From: Eulemur rufifrons
Lineage: Eukaryota > Chordata > Mammalia > Primates > Lemuridae
Reading direction: 5' to 3'
Assembly (NCBI RefSeq): GCF_041146395.1
Contig: NC_090990.1
Coordinates: forward strand, 42,728,001 to 42,792,000
DNA length: 64,000 nucleotides
Positions 22,505-35,054 of this stretch are shown here, piece by piece (position 1 is the first letter of the stretch; every line of letters starts with the position of its first letter). The notes under the pieces are model-generated. The model ran no database searches and had not been told where the DNA came from. It saw only the letters and a program-made list of their open reading frames with translations. The position numbers and the translations under genes are program-made.

Positions 22505-22650
22505 AATGGCAAGACTCTGGCATAGATGTAAAGAAAATGGGCTCTAGTCACAGCTTTGCCGCTAATTAATTGTGCGACCTTCCCCATTCGGCCCTCATTT
22601 CCCTCATCTGAAAATTATAAGGTTGGGCTAGGTGATTTCCAGCTTCCATC
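22505..22650 (+). mobile_element. MIR SINE
   Basis: 'gggctctagtcacagctttg', 'ctaattaattgtgcgacctt' and 'tcatttccctcatctgaaaa' fit the sense MIR head and core. Confidence 0.65.
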
Positions 22651-22944
22651 CCAGCCCCTACAGATTGTTCTGTAGTCACCCTTTGCTTTGCATTGTTTAA
22701 GCAACATGAGTGACAGGAAATGAATTTATTATTTAGAATTAATGACCATCTGAATGAACTGCAAACCCTTTCAGTTCAGTCATTCATTGCATAAGAATGT
22801 CTAGCACAAAGATCATCTGAGATGATGCAAATGTAAAAAAAATAATAATTACCCGTTTTCATGCTAATAATAATTTGCATGTAGTTTCTTCAGTGTGGAC
22901 CCTGTTAACTGCAGGGCGTTGACACAGACAGCTGGGAATGTCAT

Positions 22945-23095
22945 TAAGTGTACAGTGCAGTGGAAAGAGGGTGGGGAAGACCTGGAATCCCGTGACTTTG
23001 GTTTGGTCTTTCCTGTGACCAATAACCATACGAGGCCTTGGGAACTTCATCTTCCCCGAATGGTGTGAGGATTAAGCACATGATGAATGGAAAGG
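22945..23095 (+). mobile_element. MIR-like SINE
   Basis: 'cagtgcagtggaaagagggt', 'gaagacctggaatcccgtga' and 'gtgaggattaagcacatgat' fit a diverged sense MIR. Confidence 0.6.
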
Positions 23096-23099
23096 CATT

Positions 23100-23255
23100 T
23101 GGTCACTTATATTTGTAAATGTCTCATTTAATCCTCTCAAAGCTCTGAAGAACGTGCCACTGTTATCACTATTTCCCAGCAAGAAGAAGATGAAAAGTTA
23201 AATAATTTGCTCAGGGTCACAACTTGTGACACTTGTGTGTCCTGACTATCCAGGG
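23100..23255 (-). mobile_element. MIR fragment
   Basis: 'tgtctcatttaatcctctca', 'gttatcactatttcccagca' and 'aaataatttgctcagggtca' fit antisense MIR. Confidence 0.65.
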
Positions 23256-24330
23256 GGAATAGCAATATCCCTTCATCTTCTGGATAACATTTAGTTAATT
23301 TTTTTTCTCTTGACATAATTTTGTAGAGAAAGGGAACTATTTCCAACTTTGCACAACTAACGGTACCATGAACCTCCATTTCCTCAGCTGTGAAATGGAA
23401 ATAAAAACACCTGTATTTCTACATAGGATATTCTTCAGTTCCTCTTTACTTTAGCATTCAACCCACGCATCCATTGCCACCCCGTTTCTCCCTTTCTGAA
23501 AACCTCCATTCACGTCTGGGGAAGTAAATGATTTCTCAGAGGCTGACTCCACCCTGGGCTCTGGGTCGGACCCATGACATGAGGTACATCAGCCAACGCA
23601 TTCCATCTCCTTGGCCACAGGGGTTGATTCAGGGGTTGGCAGAGAATTTAACCTTGTCCAATTAGACTGAGTCTCAGCACTTCTGCTGGAAATAATGAGA
23701 CAAAAATGCCCTCTTTGCCAGATTTGAATGAGGGAGAATGTAAATAGCATGGAGCCCAGAAAGCAACAGCTTAGGCTCCTAAAGGGAATAGGTCTTAAGA
23801 GAGAGCTGGCCCCAAGGAAGTTAACGCAGAGAGACCAAAAGAAATCACATCCCTGTCACATCACTGAGTCATTGCCTAAGGCCAGCATTACCTTAACAAT
23901 AATTTGAATGAATATATCCCTTTTATCATTTAAGCCAGCATTAGTTGTAGTTTTTGCAACTTTCTACCAAAGCTATGGCATCAACTCAGTAAAGAGGTTT
24001 TAAAGATGTAATGAAGTCATGAATGAGAAATTGTAAAGGGCTCCAAAAGCATAAGGTTTAATGATGGTGATTATAATAACAACAACAATGATGATGGAGG
24101 GGAAGGGGGAAATGAGTGCCTTTTCACAAACATGGCACCGGAATTTCATGTGGATCAGATGTTTTCTTCAGTGAAAAGCAAAATGTCCCCAATTCATCTT
24201 GTATCTTCCCCCAGCAGCAAACCCTTCCATACCCCTGACCAAACCACACCGGACCATGGATCTTTTCCTGACCACGTCTTCTACTTGTTTGCCTCCACTC
24301 CTTCATTATGCTCTTTCCTTCTCCAGAATT
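23256..24330. other. Unassigned stretch with imperfect ATG/ATA repeats
   Basis: Imperfect trinucleotide repeats lie near 24062-24098. No coding exon was recognised. Confidence 0.45.
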
Positions 24331-24545
24331 ATTTTTCCTTATTCCCACTTTTTGACATTCTTCCCAATCTGCAAAACCTGGTTTAAATGAAACCTCCTCT
24401 GATCGTTCTCTCTTCTTTGCTTCCTTTATCTGTTGCCCCTACTTTATCTGTGATGCCTACCATTTTTTCACATGTCTGGATCCCCCACTGAAATGGTAAT
24501 CTCTTAAAGTAGATGCTAAGCTCCTTATAAACTGCAGAGAGACAG
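24330..24545 (+). mobile_element. L2 fragment (probable)
   Basis: 'aatgaaacctcctctgatcg', 'ctttatctgttgcccctact' and 'tagatgctaagctccttata' echo the sense L2 3' region. Confidence 0.5.
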
Positions 24546-24751
24546 AGCTGCATGCAACATCTGCAACTGCACTGATGTCTGGGGCGAATCAGCTGATGTG
24601 GTCATAATTCCACCTTGAGCAGTCATCAATCAAAAGCACATGAGAGGTACCTTAGGGAGAGATGTGGACTCCTTGCAATTGGGAATGCCCAGACCACAAT
24701 CTAGCTGGGGCTTGTGAAGAAAGACAGGTGAGTGCTGACAGAGTAAAGAAG

Positions 24752-24806
24752 AAAGGAAGGAAGGAAGGAAGGAAGGAAGGAAGGAAGGAAGGAAGGAAGG
24801 AAGGAA
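24752..24806. repeat. (GGAA)n microsatellite
   Basis: About thirteen consecutive tetranucleotide units. GGAA is the ETS-family core, so such arrays can bind ETS factors. Confidence 0.97.
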
Positions 24807-24829
24807 GAAAAAAAGGAGTGAGGAAGGAC

Positions 24830-26405
24830 TATAGTTTAGGGAATGTTATCGAGATGCAAAGGCAAACTTCTCCATAGCTCTTGTCTGCCATCCTATGCTC
24901 TAGGGAAATAACACATGGTCAGAGGGTCCTGTTAGACATTGCTCTTCTCCAGGGGTTATCTGCAGGATAATTAGAAGTATGGAGTCTCTCTTATATGTGT
25001 CCCAGTTAGTAGTATTATTGTATGTTTTGTACATATAGAAAAAACATCAGTAATGATTGAGTATACAATTTAAAACTATAGCCTAATTTCTAAGCTACAC
25101 ACACCCCTCTGAAACTATGGGGGTATGAATTTGGGTACATTCTTTAACTCTCAGCAAATAATAATGGGGGTAATAATATCTATAAAATGGGGATAATAAT
25201 AGCTGACTTCAGTGTCTATTTTAATTATTAAATGAAATAATATTTGTAAAGATTTGTAATACTACTTGGTATATAATATAATAAATAATAAATCAGTAGC
25301 TGTCAGAGATAGAGATTTCAATAGCAATCATTAATTTGCAAATGGATTTCTCTCTTCGATTCACTCGGCTGTCTCTAGAAAACTGACCCTTAGGATAACA
25401 AGCACCCATATTTCAAAGTAAAGCCATGAAAAAGTTTGGCAACACTGCTGATAATCCTGGTATTCAAACTTCCTAAAATCATGACATTAGCTGTGCTAGA
25501 TAATCATTAAGACACTGATACTCATTGTATTTGAGCAAGTGTCTTTTCCCTACAATCAATAGTTGCTGATCATAAAATTTTCTGTGTGTGCAAACATTTA
25601 CTAGGGTAGCATATTGTAGCAGATCAGATTCAAGGTTATTCCTACAAAGATATTATTCTCAGGCTCTTGAATTCCCGTATGTTTTCCTGAGAGAAAGGGC
25701 ACAGTGAGAGAGCTGGCATGCCCAGAAGTGTCAATAACCCTGGGCCTTACCCATGGAAGAGTGCAAATGACAATGTGATTTGCACATTTGCCACATGTGT
25801 ATCAAAGGAAGCTATTTTAGAAACTGCTAATGCAGGTGATCGGAAGTTATTGAAGGGTTTTGAATATTTGAGAGATAGCATAAAACTTCTGTAGTAGACC
25901 CATCATTCTGATAGCAGAAAGAAGGTTTTGGAATGTATCTAACCCACCCTTACTTCAGGGATTTCCTTCCACTCCTTCTCCCGCTACCTGGGCAGCACAC
26001 TCCTACCCAACCAGCACTACCCACAAGCCCTGAGAATAGAAGAGCTTAAAATCTTGTGTATTCATTTTAAAATTCAATAAAACAAGTTTATCATGGGTAC
26101 ATAATGCTACTTCCAGAAATAAGCTCACATGTCCTTCCAAATTCTAAAAAAGGACACAATCATTGGGAAACGCCCATATCTAGATTTACTCAATCATAAT
26201 GTTTAGGCAGTTTAGGGATATGTGAGTCTGTAGTTCCTGGTTGTGTGGCATGATCTGAGATGGTCTTACCCGGTATTCATGGGTTTGCAGTAGGGAGGCC
26301 CAGGTCGTAGGAAGGATTGAGATACTACTATAAACAAAGGACCATAATAAACAGGGGCATTACAAAGAGATGCTGTTGGAAACACAAATACTCACATGTG
26401 TGTTT
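24830..26405. other. Unassigned AT-rich stretch
   Basis: No gene and no classified repeat was recognised with confidence. A short MIR-like piece may lie near 25145-25270 ('taataatatctataaaatgg'). Confidence 0.4.
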
Positions 26406-26409
26406 CTCT

Positions 26410-26650
26410 TTAAGGGGTTCTCCTTGCTCCCTGAACATGGCATGCACTTTCATCTCTCTGGATGCTTTTCCTTATGCCTCTCCTTCTGCATGAAATGCCC
26501 TTCCCTACCATTTTACCTAATTATTAATAACATTATCCAAAGCCAAACTCAAATGTAGCTTCTTTGGCACTCTACCAACCCTATTCCAACTCTGTTCTTC
26601 CAGGCACTATCATTTGCTCTCTCATCTGTATTACTTAATTATATGAATCA
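26410..26650 (+). mobile_element. L2 fragment
   Basis: 'catggcatgcactttcatct', 'tgcatgaaatgcccttccct', 'actcaaatgtagcttctttg' follow the sense L2 order. Confidence 0.75.
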
Positions 26651-26654
26651 CCCT

Positions 26655-27970
26655 ATCATGGTCATTTCTGAAATACCTGTCCTCTGACAGACTGGAAGGC
26701 ATCCTTGGAGCCTCCCTCTGCCTCCTTGCCCTATAGCAGCTGTTGTGAAACCTACCTCCAATGTGTAACTCAAACCCATTCCCTTTCATCATCTCTCTTG
26801 CCAACTGCCTGGACCAAGCCACAGCCATCTCCTGCCTAGCACTTCCTGTCCCCTGTTTTCACTCTTGCTTCTCTATAACACATGTTCCAAATATTAGCTA
26901 CAGTAACATTTTAAAAACATAATTCGGATCTTGATGATGATGTGTTAAAAACACATCACTGCACTTAGGTTTCCAAAATCTTGCTAAAGGCTTTCAAGGT
27001 CCATGATCTGACCCATCATCTACTTACTCTACTCCCCACTGCTCCATATACTCCAGTCGCAGTGGCCTCCATGTACTTCTGTAAGTCCTCACCTCGGGGC
27101 CTTGGCAAGTGATGTTCTGTTTGCTTGGAATGGTCTCCCCACACTCCTCCCACGGCTTCCCCCAGGCCCCACCCCCTACATAGTTATGATGCTCAGCTTC
27201 GATGTCACTTGCTCAAAGGGGTCTGACCTGACCCCTGTCGTTAGCAAGGTCCCTTTGCTACAATCTTTCAAAGCAGCCAATAATTTCCTTTCATAGACAT
27301 AATTACAATTTATAACTATGTATTTATAACTATATACAAAGTATACTTATATTTTATAATTATGTCATGGCTTAATGTCTATTTCCCCCGATAGACTATA
27401 GGCTCCATGAGGACAAAGGAATGTGTTTGTTTGCTTGCTGTTATTGTGCTTGTTTGGTCACTATTGTGAGTTGAATGATGGTGCCTCAAAATATATCTCC
27501 ATGTCCTAATCCCTGGAATCCATGAATGTTACCTTATTTAGAAAAAGAGTCTTTGCAGACCTCATTAAGTTAGGATCTTGAGATGAGGAGATAATCCTGG
27601 ATTATACAGGTGTGCCTTAAATCCAAATACAAGTGTCCTTAAAAGACTCACCAGAGAGACACAGAGAAGAGGAGGTGACATAGAGGCAGAGACTGGAGTG
27701 ATGTCACCACAAGACAAAGAACACAGGTAGCTCCAGGATCTGGAAGAGGCAAGGGATGGGTTCTCTCCCAGAGCTTTCAGAAGAAGCATAGCTGTGCCAA
27801 CACCTTGATTTTGGAATTCTGTCTTACAGAACTATGAGAGAATAAGTATCTGTTGCTTTACATCATCAAGTTTGTGGTGATTCATTACAGCAGCCTTGGA
27901 ATCTAATACTGTCACCTATATATTCCTAGGGCTGGTCAGTAACAAGCTGTTGAATGAATGAACAAATAAA
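26655..27970 (+). mobile_element. L2 element interrupted by an LTR
   Basis: A long sense L2: 'cacatcactgcacttaggtt', 'atctgacccatcatctactt', 'ctcggggccttggcaagtga', 'tgcttggaatggtctcccca', 'ctataggctccatgaggaca', ending after the interruption with 'gttgaatgaatgaacaaata'. An MLT1 LTR splits it at 27462-27910. The 5' limit is approximate. Confidence 0.8.
27462..27910 (-). mobile_element. MLT1-type LTR (ERVL-MaLR) inside L2
   Basis: Reverse complement of an MLT1 LTR: 'cccttatttagaaaaagagtc'-like, 'tgcagacctcattaagttag', 'gtgtccttaaaagactcacc', 'acaccttgattttggaattc' and 'ttacagcagccttggaatct'. It is flanked by a perfect 5-bp repeat 'gtcac' (27457-27461 and 27911-27915), the duplication size expected for ERVL/MaLR. 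This is an ancient endogenous retroviral remnant, an LTR only, with no coding region. Confidence 0.85.
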
Positions 27971-28109
27971 TGAGTGTTCATTGAAGAAAAGTCATACAGA
28001 TTCACCATTATATATCAGAATTTACCACAATGAGTATAAAACAGTAGGTGCTCAAATTATTTCTCAACTTATATTGAACTGGAGCTCATTTGACAAAAAT
28101 ATAGGCATA

Positions 28110-28265
28110 TAATGTTTTTAGAGCAGACATATGGAAAGGCAACTTCAAGTTTAAAGTAGGCAAACTCCTCCTCTTATAAATGAGAACAGTAGAATTGAGA
28201 AAGGTTATCTGACTAACCAAAGGTCACACAGAAAGCCCAAGCTGCAGAACATTGCATTTTATTCA
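28110..28265 (-). mobile_element. MIR fragment
   Basis: 'ctcttataaatgagaacagt', 'gaattgagaaaggttatctg' and 'accaaaggtcacacagaaag' fit antisense MIR. Confidence 0.65.
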
Positions 28266-29370
28266 TATAATTCCCACACCAGCAACTACTAGGGCATCTT
28301 CCCTAAGTACAAGCACATCATTCTAATTAAAATCATCTGCTGTGTTGCTGCTCTCTATAGTCTCCAGCACTCATTGTCATTAAACTAGTTAGTATGTGTA
28401 GGTCTGCACTGATAATGAAATAAATATTGAACCAAATCCCAAGAATTGTAAGATAAAAACTTTATCCATTCAAATTCCAAGGAATCCAAGAGGGAATATC
28501 AACATGAGATAGAGATTTACCATATTACATTTTACTTGATTTAATTATGATTTCATTTCTGGTATTCAAATATTTAAGCAGCTTATCAGGTATTATCTCT
28601 TCATTTAAGAATTTACCCCCAAATATATGAAAATGCATAGAATCAACCAACTCACTTCAGAACTAAAGCCTTTCCCACTAATTTCTGACTTAGGGATAAC
28701 TCCACTTGAGGAGTCTCTAATAATTGTGGTTTAGGTTTAATGCTTTCCTGCATATTACACGGTGCATGGCAGAAAACACAGCATCTGTTTCCAGTGGTAC
28801 AAAAGGAGTTTCTTGAATCAATATTTCTTTCCTTCTTTCGCTGTATGGGAATGAACAGTATAGCTCCAGAAATCAGAATATCTGATTTCACCTGTCTAAT
28901 TTTATAATTTTATTCAAGTCACTTGACCAGTTTGCCACTCACCCGTTTACCTATCCAGAAATTCAAGCATGAATGTAATAAGTATTCATTCCAACCTACC
29001 TCATCTGCTTACAGAACTCATGTTCTTTTTGTCATTGTGTCCCCAAGTAGTTCCACCTTCAGCATAGATGCACCATTAACCTATATTAATACTTGTCTAT
29101 AAAATGGACTATACGATAATTGCTAAAATTTGCCATATTATTTCCTTTAAATTTATTACATATGACTACATTTGGATAATCCAGTTGTAGCTGGAAGAAT
29201 TCAGAAGGTCATTTAGTCAAGTTCCCAGCTATAGATCAATGTTTAATTACCCACACCCATGTAAGCTTAGCCATTCTATCCTTAAGTATCCTTGGGAATG
29301 GTGTGCTCAAAATCACCCTTAGAACCTACTTCTCTGAACAACTATGTCCAGTACTATTTATAAAGTCCAC
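28266..29370. other. Unassigned AT-rich stretch
   Basis: No gene or confidently classified repeat. Weak MIR-like sequence may exist near 28895-29020. Confidence 0.4.
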
Positions 29371-29374
29371 ATTT

Positions 29375-29525
29375 TTAATCATTCATATGTTCATTTGTCC
29401 AAAAAATTTCCCAAGTGCCTTCCATGGGAATGAGTCACTGTGCTAGGCACTGATGATAAAGAAATGAAAGACTAGTTCTGTTTCGAGTAACACACAGAAC
29501 GATGGGAGAGAAAAGCAGACAGTTT
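29375..29525 (-). mobile_element. L2 fragment
   Basis: 'tcattcatatgttcatttgt', 'ctgtgctaggcactgatgat', 'gaaagactagttctg' fit antisense L2. Confidence 0.7.
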
Positions 29526-30029
29526 TGCAAAATAATGTCCTGAGTACTAAAATAGAGATAGCTACAGAGCGCTTTAAATACCTGCTCCTTAAAGACAGAT
29601 ATGGGGTTGGGACAGTGCTCAGCAAGTCAAGAGAAGGAGCCTCTGTGAGCCTATTGGAACCAAGGTCACCCCTTAGCCACTGGACCACTGTACTTCACCA
29701 GTCAGTAGAGTCTCCAACCAATTCCTTTCAAGTGACACTGGTCACCCTGTTAAAATTCTCAAAGAAATTCCAAGGAGAGAGAGAAATCCTGTGAAGATTT
29801 ATCTGTCTCTGAGCAACCGTGCGGCTACTGGCCAGAGGAGATAAAACCACGTACCTTTATTTGTGCTCACATTTGCACTCCGTTTGTGTCTGCCTCAATC
29901 TAGTTCATTAGTTTTTCTAAGATTTACTCCTTCTATGTATGGGCTTGTTTCCAGAATGGTCACTAAAGATCCAGAGTCCCAGAGAAAAATATGATATGAT
30001 GGTTATATGATGTGAAACCCAAATCTGAT

Positions 30030-30135
30030 TATACCACGCCCTTAATTAAAATCACATACTGGCTCACCAGCGCCTACAGGATACAACCCAGTCCCTTTAA
30101 TCTGGCTCAGGCGTGCTCTGCTCCATGGTGAGGCC
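30030..30135 (+). mobile_element. L2 fragment (probable)
   Basis: 'catactggctcaccagcgcc', 'tacaggatacaacccagtcc' and 'ttaatctggctcaggc' resemble an internal sense L2 segment. Confidence 0.5.
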
Positions 30136-30169
30136 TTCCTCCCTCTGCGGCAGCGTCTCTTATCAAGAT

Positions 30170-30208
30170 CCCCTCAGGCATCAGAGGCCCCCTCAGGCAT
30201 CAGAGGCC
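30170..30208. repeat. 19-bp tandem duplication
   Basis: The unit 'ccctcaggcatcagaggcc' occurs twice head to tail without a mismatch, pointing to a recent slippage-type duplication. Confidence 0.95.
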
Positions 30209-30224
30209 GGCCAGGCATAGCCCT

Positions 30225-30350
30225 TCTGGGCTGTGGACAGGGGGCAGTCACTGAGGGCTCTTAGTGGAGAAGTGATAAGATGTGATCTTCATTTTAGGAT
30301 TCTTGTTCTACATTCCCTGAATGAAGCAACTCTGGCAGGAAAATCCATAT
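30225..30350 (-). mobile_element. L2 fragment (middle region)
   Basis: 'agtggagaagtgataagatg', 'tgatcttcattttaggattc' fit the internal antisense L2 region seen also at 59565-59720. Confidence 0.5.
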
Positions 30351-30479
30351 ATAACTCAACTTGCTTCCTCACAACCCTCTGGAATGAGGCAGGCCATAAA
30401 CGAGTAAGCAAAGAAGAAAGACAGGAAATAAGGAACTAGTGTTCCTATAGCCCTTCCCTAAACATATAACACAACAGAG

Positions 30480-30955
30480 GAGCCCCAGTGTATTTCCTAT
30501 ACTTCTGTAAAATGTCAGTCTAAAAGGTTTGCAGACAGCCCCCTGGAGTTACCACAGTGATTATTCTCATTAATTATTCTCAGATAACTGGGAATCTCAA
30601 CAAATCCTAAATTTCCCAATAGCCTAATCGCTTGTAAAAACAGCACTCTCTATGCCCCATCTAGTGTGGACAGGTGCAAGAGGGTGAATATGTGAACCGT
30701 TGTAAGTGCTGGGTGTTGTCATACTGTTCTGCACCCATTTATGGAGTGTGCCTTGAATTCAGATATTGATTTTATTTTTACGTACTTTGTTAAACAACTA
30801 CACCAACTACTCTTCCCTATGGGCAATAAGCTAGTTACATGAAAAATAACCCTCCAGCAACTTCAAGAGTTAGATTCAAAATAATTCAATCTGTAACTAA
30901 CAATATTTGAGTGTGATACTATTAATAATAAATATATTGAAGAAATAATTACCAG
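30480..30955. other. Unassigned stretch
   Basis: No gene or classified repeat was recognised. Confidence 0.4.
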
Positions 30956-30959
30956 ATTT

Positions 30960-31080
30960 GTCTCCTTTGATGTATTTATTAATTCAATAAATATTTGTTC
31001 AGCATCTTTTAGACATGATAAATAGCAAACTGTTGGCCAAGACATTGCCCTTGCCTTCAAGAAGCAGAGTATGCCCATTT
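30960..31080 (-). mobile_element. L2 fragment
   Basis: 'ttaattcaataaatatttgt', 'tcagcatcttttagacatga' and 'ccttgccttcaagaagcaga' fit the antisense L2 end. Confidence 0.75.
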
Positions 31081-31935
31081 ATTTTGAGGTCTCGCTAGCA
31101 TGAAATAAAAACCAAAACAGGACACAATATGATCTGTCCTATTCCTTCATGCTCTCAAACCGACCCCTACGCACACGCACACACACTACACCACACCTAT
31201 AGCATTGATTAAGAATAGGCCTCACACTGTTATCGACCTCAGTACTAAAGCACCTTTTCTCATCTAATTTTGTGCTCCAAATGTTGGTTAGGTCATTATT
31301 TTCCCAAATCTGACCTGAAGGCTCATTTTTCCATAGTCACACTGTTTTCTCTGTGTTCAACTTGTAACATGGATTTTGATTCCTCCTGAGCAACGTCACT
31401 TCAACTTGTCTTGGATAAACATTTCTCTTCATCTGATCTGGGGTTCAGAGCCTATGTGTCAGGAGAGGAGGGACAACTCACCCCCCCACACCAAGGTACA
31501 ACATGCTCCCATCTAACCCACATTTCAAAGGAGAAATGTATAAATCTAAGAAATATGGTAGAACATGAAACACAAATCAGGAGTCTACTTGTTCTGTGGC
31601 ATTTTAAAATCACACACATAGTCCATTTAAAGTAGTGACTAAAAACAAAGGGACTGTAAGTGTGTTGTCTTAGGACCACCTCATCAGTTGCCACCCATCA
31701 GCTGGAGTCCCCATGCCCTTCTCTAGCATTTTAGTCTCTTTTTGACCTGATTTCATAGGTGATTCCCAGGCAGATGGTACATTATTCAGGTGCCTTTTGA
31801 GACTTTTTTCCAATCTTACCAATGACTGGGAAACTCTTCTTGAATATGTCATTTAGTGTCTATTTTTTTAACTAAGTTTATGAAAATGTGACATTTGTTA
31901 GATTGGTTTTATTGATTCTAGATAGAGTGTTAAAT
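31081..31935. other. Unassigned stretch
   Basis: No coding exon recognised. A short CA-rich run is at 31163-31178. Confidence 0.4.
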
Positions 31936-32035
31936 ATATGACAGGCTCTCTATACCATCGCTGGTGATATAGTAGCCAGCAAGGCAGCTGTGATCCCTTC
32001 CTGGGGAAAGCTTACTATCTGGTTGTAAAAGACAT
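31936..32035 (-). mobile_element. L2 fragment (weak)
   Basis: 'atagtagccagcaaggcagc' and 'tcctggggaaagcttactat' match the antisense L2 segment 'gtgaacaaaacag..cctca..gagcttac' loosely. Confidence 0.45.
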
Positions 32036-32439
32036 TTTACATATTAGATTCCCAGATGTATCCCAGATTGTATTTCACTAGGGGCTTTTAGAAGAGGTCC
32101 CTAAAACAATACTCTTAAAGCTTTTTATGCTCCTGAAATTCTCTCAGTAGGGCACAAACCTTGCTATTATTGAACTGAAAGCTAATGATTGAAATGTGAA
32201 AGACTATAGGAGAGAACCATACTGGTTTGAATTCACACTACAGTGAATGACTAACACTCGATATGATTTTATGAATGAAGCTCTTGATGAGGGAGGGGAA
32301 AGAAGAGGACACACTGGACTCTGAATCAGAGGACTCATGGTAGACAGAAACTTGATGTTATGGGAAAAGAAATTGTCCACTGAACAATTTAGCTTACAGT
32401 GGGCCCTTTGCAGTATCATTTGCTAAAAAGACTAGTTGG

Positions 32440-32610
32440 TCTGGAATCAGAATTCTGGGTTCTTGTGTGGGCTTGGCTCTATGCCTCCACTGTGCAGCTC
32501 TGAATAAGTCACCTAATCTCTTAAAGAGAGAATTGAATTACTTGTTTATAAAAAGGGTAACAGATCCTGCCCTACTCCCTCACAAATGTGTAAGCAAGAC
32601 AGCATTATTG
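32440..32610 (+). mobile_element. MIR SINE
   Basis: 'ctggaatcagaattctgggt', 'tgaataagtcacctaatctc' and 'cttgtttataaaaagggtaa' fit sense MIR. Confidence 0.75.
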
Positions 32611-34350
32611 ATCATAATCTACACAAATGCAAGGTTAACAAGGCAGAGCCACTGTTATACCACGGTGAATACCTCAAATTATCCTCAAAGCATGAGTGAA
32701 ACATGTGTAATCTAGGGAACTGATTTAAAATTAATTATACATACATAAATCTTTGTTGATCCAATTACAAATGTTCTAATCTCAATCTTTTAAAACAATG
32801 AACTTCAAACATACTTAAAGTTATGCTTTCAGGTGACAACGAACAGATGATTCCTGTACGTCCTTCAAAAGAGTTATTGTGTCACAGAGCTTATCTCCCA
32901 CTTGTGAAATGAATGTGTTCCAGTAGGATCGGCTGGTTTCTGTTATCTAATCATCCCATAGTTAACACATGTGATAGACATTTCACATAAAATATCTTTT
33001 ATGCTTTGAAAACAGTTATGTTTTCTGAAGAAGGTTGTTTCTTGTTTCATGATAGCCATGATTTAATTGCAGGCCATAAAACTCAATGGGCTTGTTAAGT
33101 CCTTCATGCCAGCAGGTATTACATGGCTCCTCCCCGCTTTGGATGTGTCAGCTCATTCTAGGACCCAGACCCCACCAGGATCACCAGCTTTGACATGCCC
33201 CTGTGTTTGCCCCACGTCAGTAACTCTCCCCATGTGCCCTCTTGTCTTTAGCTCCAGGAGTCCTTGCTGTGAAGTTGACTTGCTGAGGTTCAAAGGAGTT
33301 AGTTAATCTTCTGCCCACAGACACATGGAAAAAGGTGAGCCTTTAAGACTTGAACTTAGGTTTCTAAGGCACCAAAGCCCACAATTTTTTCTTTCTATCA
33401 CATCCCGCTGGTCTGTAGAGCATCCGATTTCTCTACAGTGAGAATCTTTTTTAGTGGGAGAAACCTGGGTTATAGTATTTTATTAAAAATAATTACCTGT
33501 GTTAAAAGATGTTTTGTGATGTGTAGGACAAAGAGGGCTATTTAAATTGAAATCATTTTCCTAGTATCCGAGATCTCTAAATCTCATGCACATTAAGTTT
33601 GAATTAACACTAACAAGGGTCTAACAGCTTTGATGCTGTGTTCTTAGATAATTAAATTCTTAGAAAATCATTCCACATTTGAGGGAGAAGCGAAGGACAC
33701 AGAGAGTTCAGTCTTAATTCAAAGTCACTTACACATTGTTACCTGCTGTTTCCAGGCCTTCATGGAACCAGCAGGGAGGATTTGAATATTAAAAATGAGT
33801 TTTCTCTTTCTTTTTGGGGGGGAGGGGCGTGCAAATCCTTGTGGGGGGAGTGTAACTGTCAATTGGAACTCTTCCTAAGCTATCACTTTACCTTGGCATC
33901 TCATAGCATACTGGAAGATACAGTCCATTTTGCATCCTGAAGCTGAGGCTTGTACCAGCAACGTTCCTTCACAGCCATGCCCTACTCTACATATATAAAG
34001 TGCTTTTTAGTTTACAGAGCCCCTTTTCCATTTATTATCACATGAAACTCTCAGAGCCCCTGCAGAAGTTTGGAAGATGGCACATCCTTCCAGGGTGTCA
34101 TCCAAAGAAAGTTTGACTGGTTGTCGATAGACCTCACCATATGGCACTTTCCTTGGATAAATCATCCTAAGCTAATATCTGACCATGAGACTTAGAGTCA
34201 TAAAATAAACCCTATCATACCTTAGAAGGAGCAGGCTTGGAATACTGACTCACAATAATAAACCTCACCAGAGACTGATGAATATATTTGAATTCCAGCT
34301 TAAGATTCGGATGAGAAATAGAATGGTCAGTGGGTGACAATAGTTAAATC
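32611..34350. other. Mostly unassigned stretch
   Basis: No coding exon recognised. Diverged MIR-like pieces may lie near 33340-33395 and 33995-34080 on minus. A G-rich run ('gggggggagggg') is at 33816-33827. Confidence 0.4.
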
Positions 34351-34399
34351 AACATGACCAGGGCATTTTGTTCCAGGACAGCCAAGTTATCAGAAGGTT

Positions 34400-34480
34400 G
34401 TTTGATTTTAAAGATGAGAAAGCTGAGGCTCAGAGGGTTGAAATCAGTCACCTGGCTGGTAAATGGAGAAATCAACTTGA
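34400..34480 (-). mobile_element. MIR fragment
   Basis: 'aagatgagaaagctgaggct' and 'cagagggttgaaatcagtca' are antisense MIR core. Confidence 0.75.
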
Positions 34481-34884
34481 ACATTCCATCTTCACCGCAG
34501 GGAAAGAACTGTCACTGGGATTGGAGTGGCAGTGGGGTGGGGCTGGGGGTTGGTCCTTGAGCTAGGCTCCCCTGCCCCTCCTGCGTAGTGCTGGGATAAG
34601 CACCCCGAATGCTTGCCTTCATTTCTCTCTTTTTGTTGCCTTTCTTTGACTAACCCCCTCCTCCACACATCTCCTTTGGAATAGCAAGGCATAACTTCAG
34701 CTTTGTCCACACATACTCAAGTGTTGCTAGTTTGGAAGGGGATCTTGTTACCTTCAGGTGTCTTTACACATCTCTGCTTTGATGTGGCATGTGTTGGTTT
34801 AGAGCTGGACCCTCAAACAGGAACCTTACTTCCTAGGCTAAAGTGATACCATACAACGGGCTCTGTTCACCATGACACGACTCT

Positions 34885-35040
34885 TTCCAGCAGGTGGAAT
34901 AGCAATTACCATCCCCATTTTCCATATGAGAAACCTGAGACCGAGAGAAGTTATGTAAACACCTTGTAAGCAGAGGTTCCAGACCTGCGTCCACACTTTG
35001 GGCTTCAGGAGCTCTGCTCCTTGCACTGTGCCACAATGCC
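34885..35040 (-). mobile_element. MIR SINE
   Basis: 'accatccccattttccatat', 'gagaaacctgagaccgagag' and 'gctccttgcactgtgccaca' fit antisense MIR. Confidence 0.75.
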
Positions 35041-35054
35041 TGTGGGTAACAATA

